DNA of 34,530 bases from Chlorobiota bacterium. Its GTDB lineage: Bacteria; Bacteroidota; Bacteroidia; Bacteroidales; Prolixibacteraceae. The DNA lies in assembly GCA_013152355.1 (NCBI GenBank), contig JAADGO010000005.1:1-34530 (forward strand), written 5' to 3'. Shown here one piece after another: positions 29,804 through 34,530 of this stretch. Below the pieces are notes generated by a model, which ran no database searches, had not been told where the DNA came from, and saw only the letters and a list, made by a program, of their open reading frames with translations. Position 1 is the stretch's first letter, and the number at the start of each line of letters is the position of its first letter. Both the position numbers and the translations under genes were made by a program.

Positions 29804-30298
29804 ATGAAAAAGAGATTATTAAGAATCGTAAGTATTTTTTTAGGCGTACTAATGCTAAACCTGCAAACGTTTGGCTATACACCAATTCATTTTAAAGCAG
29901 AGTCGTCAAGTGATGTTGTTAATGATATCCTTGCGTTCAACGATTCTGAGGTCTATGATGCATTTGCAGAGATAAACGACCTCACTCAGTTTGTTGCTGA
30001 TAATGAGGGAGTAACTTACACTGACCTGGAAAAAGAAAACAGCGAATTGATTTCAAAGGTAAGTGCCTCTGCGTCTCTCTCAATGCAACAGGATCCGGAT
30101 GAGCTTGCCCTGGGAATCCCTTCGTTCTTGTGGGGATGTGTTTTCGGGATAATTGGTGTATTGGTGGTTTACATAATGACCGATGAAAATAAAGAACAGA
30201 CCAAAAAAGCCTTTTGGGGGTGTGTTGCCGGCACCGCAGTGTCTGTAGTAATTTATGTTGTTGCTTTTGGGGTTGCAACCACCAGCACTGGATATTAA
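29804..30298 (+). CDS. Small exported membrane protein of unknown function
   Basis: A 164-residue protein that I do not recognise as a characterised family. Residues 1-24 look like a signal peptide. A polar, acidic region (about 30-100) follows with D/E-rich helices. Two hydrophobic segments close the protein, IPSFLWGCVFGIIGVLVVYI (105-124) and AFWGCVAGTAVSVVIYVV (136-153), joined by a short charged loop with TDENKEQTKK. Both segments begin with WGCVxG, so they look like a duplicated helix, and the hairpin may oligomerise or bind a partner through the Cys/Gly faces. It precedes the LolA-like/YidD/TPR genes but is separated from them by a strong hairpin. Confidence 0.75.
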   Translation: MKKRLLRIVSIFLGVLMLNLQTFGYTPIHFKAESSSDVVNDILAFNDSEVYDAFAEINDLTQFVADNEGVTYTDLEKENSELISKVSASASLSMQQDPDELALGIPSFLWGCVFGIIGVLVVYIMTDENKEQTKKAFWGCVAGTAVSVVIYVVAFGVATTSTGY

Positions 30299-30324
30299 CA
30301 AAACTGTTCACAGTAAAAAAAATT

Positions 30325-30371
30325 ATAGCTACAAGTATGAATTAGACTCATACTTGTAGCTATTTAATTTT
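30325..30371 (+). terminator. Strong perfect hairpin, terminator or attenuator
   Basis: ATAGCTACAAGTATGA (30325-30340) is fully complementary to TCATACTTGTAGCTAT (30348-30363): 16 bp with a 7-base loop. It is followed on the plus strand by TTAATTTT and preceded by an A8 run, which reads as a T8 run on the minus strand. The right arm ends only 14 bases before the next start codon, leaving no room for a promoter after the hairpin, so the downstream genes depend on read-through or on a promoter overlapping the hairpin. Confidence 0.75.
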
Positions 30372-30377
30372 AAAAGG

Positions 30378-31067
30378 ATGTATTATTGGTTGAAACTACT
30401 TGCTGTTGCATTTTTTAGCATTTTTACTGGTTATAATTGTTTTAGTCAAAGTGCATACCGGCTGAAAGCAGATATTACGATTAAAGTAAAAAATATCGAC
30501 AGTACATTTCAGTTTACAAAAGGGAGGGTGTTTTATGACCAGAATGCAAAAAAGATTGTTTATGACATCAGTTTCCCGGCTAAACAACTTTTTGTTTCGC
30601 ATGATACCCTTTTGTACCGTTTTGTAAACGACACACTTCGTTCAACTACCTATTCGCCATTAAAACCTGAGTTTTCGGTATTCCATTTTATCCTGAATGA
30701 ACAGCTTGTTGATTATGGTTTAAAGAGTTCCCGTTTTTTTATTTCGGATGTTGAAAAAGGTAAGGGCTTAATTGTGACAACCTGGTCGCCGCCTGAAGGA
30801 ATTGACTCCCCGGTAGGGAATATATACATTTCAACAAAAGAGAAAAAACTGTTTGCTGTACTAATTCATAATTCGGAAGGGCAATTGCTGAGCAGGCAGA
30901 TTTATAAAAAATATATATACGTAAAAGGGGTAAATATCCCTACCGAGATTCTGTCTGTTTCTTATATACAAGGGCAGAAGATGTATCAGATAATACAGTT
31001 TGAAAATATTGTATTAAATGAGGAAGGCAATAATAACTTGTACGATTATCCAATTTATAAAAACTAA
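30378..31067 (+). CDS. Exported LolA-like protein
   Basis: A 229-residue protein with a signal peptide (WLKLLAVAFFSIFTGYNCFSQ). The rest is rich in alternating beta strands: KADITIKVKN, KGRVFYDQNAKKIVYDISFP, QLFVSHDTLLYRFVNDTL, then a late VKGVNIPTEILSVSYIQGQK stretch. This order (amphipathic strands, a D-x-L-x-Y-R turn, an I-P-T-E strand) resembles the half-barrel of LolA/LolB and outer-membrane lipoprotein-sorting proteins, which carry lipid or lipoprotein through the periplasm. The similarity is by pattern only. The ATG directly follows AAAAGG. Next gene begins 7 bases after the stop. Confidence 0.6.
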   Translation: MYYWLKLLAVAFFSIFTGYNCFSQSAYRLKADITIKVKNIDSTFQFTKGRVFYDQNAKKIVYDISFPAKQLFVSHDTLLYRFVNDTLRSTTYSPLKPEFSVFHFILNEQLVDYGLKSSRFFISDVEKGKGLIVTTWSPPEGIDSPVGNIYISTKEKKLFAVLIHNSEGQLLSRQIYKKYIYVKGVNIPTEILSVSYIQGQKMYQIIQFENIVLNEEGNNNLYDYPIYKN

Positions 31068-31074
31068 TAACCTT

Positions 31075-31482
31075 GTGAGAATTTTTTACCTGCCAATATT
31101 GCCCCTGTTGTTTTTATGCTTCCCGAATGTTGCATTCTCACAACTGCATAACGATATAAAGCAGGTAGAGCATTTGTTTAAACTGGAAGAGGATGCCGAT
31201 TATTCCATTCATTTAAAACAGAGTAAAAATGAGTTGGAAGCAACCGCCTCTTTATTATTTTTGTTTTATAAAGAATTTATTTCGTCACAAGATATTGATG
31301 CATGTGTTTTCTACCCTTCGTGCTCTGTATATTCTATGGAGTGTTTGTCGGAGGAAAAGAACACCATTATTGCACTACTTAAAATCTCGGATAGGTTAAT
31401 GCGTTGCCATCCTCTTGCTTCGCCGGCATCTTATCCTATTCATAAAAAAACAGGGAAATTATATGATCCGGTTGAACATTAG
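31075..31482 (+). CDS. Exported YidD-domain protein
   Basis: From the GTG at 31075 the protein is 135 residues with a clear signal peptide ending NVAFSQ; a longer frame from 31018 would bury the signal and overlap the previous gene. After an acidic linker (about 24-57) comes a YidD/Haemolytic domain: LFLFYKEFISSQDIDACVFY, PSCSVYSMECL, DRLMRCHPLA and LYDPVEH, with the conserved Cys 77, 83 and 111. Normal YidD is an ~80-residue cytoplasmic, membrane-bound factor linked to YidC insertion and sits by rnpA/yidC. Here the domain is predicted to be outside the cytoplasm and lies in an envelope operon. The stop overlaps the next gene by 20 bases. Confidence 0.85.
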   Translation: MRIFYLPILPLLFLCFPNVAFSQLHNDIKQVEHLFKLEEDADYSIHLKQSKNELEATASLLFLFYKEFISSQDIDACVFYPSCSVYSMECLSEEKNTIIALLKISDRLMRCHPLASPASYPIHKKTGKLYDPVEH

Positions 31483-32287
31483 CTTTACTTTCCTTTTTGT
31501 TTTAACTGTTGTTAATTCATTTGCCCAGGATTATTACAACCATGATAATTCGGCCAGGTTTGGGAAGTTCCTTTATAATACAAAGCAATACGATATAGCT
31601 GCTCAGGAATTTGAACGTGCTGTTTTTTTGCACCCTAAAGACACATTGTCTTATCTTTTCCTTTTTAAATCCTATTGCCGCACCAATCAGTTTGAGTCTG
31701 CTTTAAGCAGTTACAGGAGGCTATATGGCACATTGGATGTTGAGGTTATGCCAAAGGAGTTTGGGGCAGAATATATTGATGGGCTGATTTCAAATAAACG
31801 GTATAAAGAAGGAGAGGACTTTCTGAACCGCAACCGTTTTTTTTCTGATAAACCCGATTATATATTAGGCCTGCAGTTGATACAGAAGGATTGGGAAGGA
31901 GCAAATTTATTTGTGAGCAGGAATACGGGTATACTGAATAAGTCGCTTGTGAATATTGTTAGGGAGAGTAATATGATTACGTATAAAAAACCTATTTTGG
32001 CTGCGTCAATGTCAGCAATTTTTCCCGGAAGCGGTAAAGTTTATTCAAAACAATGGAAGGATGGTGTTGTTTCTTTTCTGTTAACATCATTGTCGGGATG
32101 GCTTACTTACAGGGCATTTAAAAATTACGGCAGTAAAAATGTATACCCCTGGGCTATGGGGGCAATAACAGCAGGGTATTATTCAGGTAATATTTATGGC
32201 AGCTTCCAGGCAGCAAAAAAATATAATCAACGACAAGAAGATGAACTTACTACGAAAGCCCGCAATATTTTGTTGCCTGATTATTAG
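31463..32287 (+). CDS. TPR-type exported protein with C-terminal PGSG membrane region (paralogue 1)
   Basis: A 274-residue protein from the ATG at 31463. Signal peptide to about residue 21 (VNSFAQ). Residues 30-110 hold TPR-like helices (KQYDIAAQEFERAVFLHPKD then LFLFKSYCRTNQFESALSSY). Near 180-245 is SAIFPGSGKVYSKQWKDG followed by hydrophobic helices, the arrangement seen in DUF5683-like membrane proteins. It starts inside the YidD-domain gene and its end overlaps the next gene by 47 bases, so all three are coupled. The second TPR protein has the same build, so they arose by duplication. Function unknown. Confidence 0.8.
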   Translation: MIRLNISFTFLFVLTVVNSFAQDYYNHDNSARFGKFLYNTKQYDIAAQEFERAVFLHPKDTLSYLFLFKSYCRTNQFESALSSYRRLYGTLDVEVMPKEFGAEYIDGLISNKRYKEGEDFLNRNRFFSDKPDYILGLQLIQKDWEGANLFVSRNTGILNKSLVNIVRESNMITYKKPILAASMSAIFPGSGKVYSKQWKDGVVSFLLTSLSGWLTYRAFKNYGSKNVYPWAMGAITAGYYSGNIYGSFQAAKKYNQRQEDELTTKARNILLPDY

Positions 32288-33101
32288 CATTACATCGGCT
32301 AAACAGTTATCTGCTCAGCACCTTGATGAAGTTATATCTTTTGCAGGACGGCAATTTGAATTGGGTAATTATCAGTTGTCTGCAAAAGAATACAACCGTG
32401 CGGTATTCTTTGGGGCTGAGAACCAGGATTTGATTTATTTAAAAATTGCCCAATGTTATTTTAATACAAAAGATTATGCCTTAAGCAATACATTCTTCGA
32501 TAAATCCTATTTTGCGTCATCTTCGGATAGCATAAAAACAGAAGCTGTCCTGGGAAAAGCGTTCAACAACATTTTGCAGTCCCGCTACATGCCGGCTCTT
32601 ACAGAGCTAATGAACCTGGATACGATGTTATCCCCAAGCCAGGAAATAAAAGCAAATTTTTACGCCGGGATTGCCTATTTTGGCATGAATGAGAACCAAC
32701 AGGCAGAAGAAGCCTTTAAAGCATGCCTGGAGTATATGGGGCGGGAAGAAAAAGTGGCACTAATGGAAGATGAATTTGATGCTATCAGGAAATGGGGGGG
32801 GAGATACAACCCTAAAACAGCGTGGGTGTTAAGCCTCATTATTCCCGGTTCGGGGCAATTGTATGCAGGAGAGGTTAAAGAAGCAGTAAATTCAATGGCC
32901 CTTACGGGAGGGTTACTCTACCTGTCAATACTCCTGAGCCGGAGGTACTCCTTCTTTGAGGCTGTTTTAACTGTGCTGCCCTGGTTTCAGCGTTATTACC
33001 TGGGAGGAGCCAACAAAGCAGAAAAATATGCAAACGAAGCATTTTTGAGGGAACGGTACAACTCATACAGGAATATATTAACCCTGATGGAAGATGAATA
33101 A
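32241..33101 (+). CDS. TPR-type exported protein with C-terminal PGSG membrane region (paralogue 2)
   Basis: A 286-residue protein from the ATG at 32241; the earlier in-frame ATG at 32196 would put charged residues before the signal. Signal peptide ends near LSAQ (25). TPR-like helices run through about 30-165 (FELGNYQLSAKEYNRAVFFG, LKIAQCYFNTKDYALSNTFF, YAGIAYFGMNENQQAEEAFK). The membrane region begins LSLIIPGSGQLYAGEVKEAV (198-217). Matching order and motifs with paralogue 1 (GKFLYNTKQYDIAAQEFERA, PGSGKVY) show a tandem duplication. It is the last gene of the operon, followed by the convergent YkgJ-type gene. Function unknown. Confidence 0.8.
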   Translation: MNLLRKPAIFCCLIISITSAKQLSAQHLDEVISFAGRQFELGNYQLSAKEYNRAVFFGAENQDLIYLKIAQCYFNTKDYALSNTFFDKSYFASSSDSIKTEAVLGKAFNNILQSRYMPALTELMNLDTMLSPSQEIKANFYAGIAYFGMNENQQAEEAFKACLEYMGREEKVALMEDEFDAIRKWGGRYNPKTAWVLSLIIPGSGQLYAGEVKEAVNSMALTGGLLYLSILLSRRYSFFEAVLTVLPWFQRYYLGGANKAEKYANEAFLRERYNSYRNILTLMEDE

Positions 33102-33117
33102 TGTGCAGGGGCCCATT

Positions 33118-33675
33118 CTACCAGCTCTGTTTTTTCAACTCTTCAACAATATCAAACACCACCGGGCATATTTCACAATTTTTATGCGACAGGGTTAATA
33201 TCTGGTAAAACCTTTTCCGGTCGGTATGGGGGTATTCACGGCACGCTTTGGGGCGTTGTTCGTAAACCATGCAATAATTGTCGGGCAGTAAAAACGGGCA
33301 GGGGTGTTCCTTAAAAATATAATCATTGTCTTCGTCAACCTCTACATATTGCCGGATAAACCCGGAAGGTTTTACTTTCAGGTATTTTGCCAGCCGTTCA
33401 ATGTCTTTACCGGTCAGCCGTGGGCCAATGGTTTTGCAACAATTGGCACAATCAAGGCAATCAAATTTTTCAAAGGCTTCGCAGTGCAGTTTGTGAACAA
33501 CATTGTCGAGCTGTTTGGGCCTCTTCTTTCGAAGTTTTTTCAGGAACGATGCTGTTTCAGCACGAGTTTTGCCGGTGAGGGCTTTTAGCTCCCCGGGAGT
33601 TTTGTATGTTGTGTCAATCATCTCATTCCGGCTTGAATCTCTTAACTTTTGCCTTGCCCCTATGCGCTGTACCAT
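33118..33675 (-). CDS. YkgJ-family cysteine-cluster protein
   Basis: A 185-residue protein whose centre has the metal-cluster pattern CLDCANCCKTIGPRLTG (Cys 73, 76, 79, 80), then CPFLLPDNYCMVYEQRPKAC and REYPHT. These zinc- or iron-sulfur-cluster-binding proteins (UPF0153/YkgJ) are widespread and of unsettled function. No signal peptide, so cytoplasmic. An internal ATG at 33621 is an alternative start. The first ATG overlaps the repaired 3' end of the upstream EamA gene by 16 bases, which suggests coupling. Confidence 0.85.
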   Translation of the reverse strand: MVQRIGARQKLRDSSRNEMIDTTYKTPGELKALTGKTRAETASFLKKLRKKRPKQLDNVVHKLHCEAFEKFDCLDCANCCKTIGPRLTGKDIERLAKYLKVKPSGFIRQYVEVDEDNDYIFKEHPCPFLLPDNYCMVYEQRPKACREYPHTDRKRFYQILTLSHKNCEICPVVFDIVEELKKQSW

Positions 33676-34530
33676 ATCCTTTTTTTAATTTGAGCCATAA
33701 AAAGCCCGGCAATAACAACAGTAATCCCAATCATTTTTTGCAGGCTGAGTTCATCTCCCTCCCAGGATCAGGTATGCAAAAACAGCTACAAAAACAGGTA
33801 TGGCATTAACAAAAATATTGGTGCGGTTAATGCCCATGTGCCGCATACTGTAAGTGAAAAACATGAATGCCAGGGAGGAGGCAAAAATCGACAACAGGAT
33901 AATTGCCTGAAAAGCCCGGGCATGGAACGGGGTATTTATAAAATCGTTTAGGTCGGTTGCCAGCCATAATGGAAGGAACATTAAAAACCCAAGGAAATTT
34001 TGGTAGGCAATAATTGTAAGTGCGTTATAGCGGGTTGCTATATGTTTTAATACGGTGGCATAACCAACTGCTGCAAATACCGCTAAAAATTCAAGGAGTA
34101 TACCCTTTGGTGATGCTGAAACCCCAAATGTTTTATTTAAGACAACCAATGCAACACCCGCAAAAGAAATTATTAACCCCAGAGAATTCATCCACGAAAG
34201 TTTTTCTTTGTAGAAATACCATGCAAGGATAGGCGAAAACAAGGGGATAGTAGCAATAATTACAGCAGCCTCTGTTGATGAGATATAAAGTAACCCGAAA
34301 CTTTCTCCCATAAAATAGAGGAACGGCTCGAAAAAAGCCATTAGCAAAAGCCAGAGGAAATCCTTTTTTGAAGGTTGTTGAAGCCGCCCGATTACCTTTG
34401 CGAAAAGGAACAGGATACCTGCTGAAATAGCGAGCCTGAAAACAACAACAGTGATTGGTTTGTAGGCCAGGTAAGCAATTTTTACCCACACAAACGAAAA
34501 ACTCCAAAACATCATGGATAAAAGGGCTGC
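33660..34530 (-). pseudogene. EamA/DMT-family transporter, frameshifted and partial at the window edge
   Basis: Ten-helix drug/metabolite transporter-type protein that runs off the right edge; the frame is open past the first ATG (34515) with AALLSMMFWSFSFVWVK, so the true start lies outside. The two EamA halves are seen (SSTEAAVIIATIPLFSPILA; MGINRTNIFVNAIPVFVAV). The reading frame stops at 33751 after YLILGGR, but skipping one base in the GGGAGGGA tract (33756-33763) restores LGGDELSLQKMIGITVV and IAGLFMAQIKKR, the usual last helix, with a stop at 33660-33662. This is either a genuine frameshift or a one-base sequence error. Substrate unknown. Confidence 0.8.

Noticed and set aside
29982-30311. 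Minus-strand frames of 73-109 residues antisense to the small membrane protein
   Set aside because: No start context or protein-like pattern; the plus-strand frame has a signal peptide, two membrane helices and a promoter.

Overview
The window looks like the chromosome of a member of the Bacteroidota, probably Bacteroidales/Marinilabiliales-like. The evidence is a PorQ gene (type IX secretion, T9SS), a secreted protein with a T9SS C-terminal sorting domain, Bacteroidota-style lipoproteins, and repeated TAnnTTTG boxes (the Bacteroidota primary sigma factor -7 element) upstream of genes. The DNA is AT-rich. No phage, transposase, integrase or CRISPR array is visible.

Layout. (1) 1-15635 is an envelope/glycan region. 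It holds the tail of a family 2 glycosyltransferase, an MBOAT plus AlgX-like O-acetylation pair, a secreted metallophosphoesterase-like protein, a T9SS cargo protein, a plus-strand operon CotH-like lipoprotein / DUF4956 membrane protein / VTC (polyphosphate-polymerase-like) protein / GT-C membrane protein, and a minus-strand operon of a GT2 enzyme with two GT-C-type membrane proteins. The CotH-like lipoprotein and one GT-C protein carry the same beta-sandwich-like domain, which ties the two operons together. (2) 15728-26322 is mostly housekeeping: ahcY, recQ, tatC, lptB, tRNA-Leu(TAG), tig, clpP, clpX and a FetA/FetB-type ABC pair. (3) 26374-29341 has a family 3 glycoside hydrolase lipoprotein and porQ. 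(4) 29342-33101 is a 462-base non-coding stretch followed by five small exported or membrane proteins: a two-helix membrane protein, a LolA-like protein, an exported YidD-domain protein, and two paralogous TPR proteins ending in a PGSG membrane region. A 16-bp perfect hairpin separates the first gene from the rest. (5) 33118-34530 has a YkgJ-type cysteine-cluster protein and an EamA transporter that is broken by a one-base frameshift and runs off the right edge.

How the parts may work together. GT2 enzymes that charge polyprenyl phosphate would feed GT-C enzymes that transfer sugars outside the inner membrane, and the MBOAT/AlgX pair would O-acetylate the product. The CotH/DUF4956/VTC set may add a phosphate-based modification or make a surface polyphosphate; this is inference. 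PorQ and the cargo protein show a T9SS that anchors proteins at the cell surface. The best candidates for an undescribed system are the CotH/DUF4956/VTC/GT-C operon with its shared domain and the exported-YidD operon.
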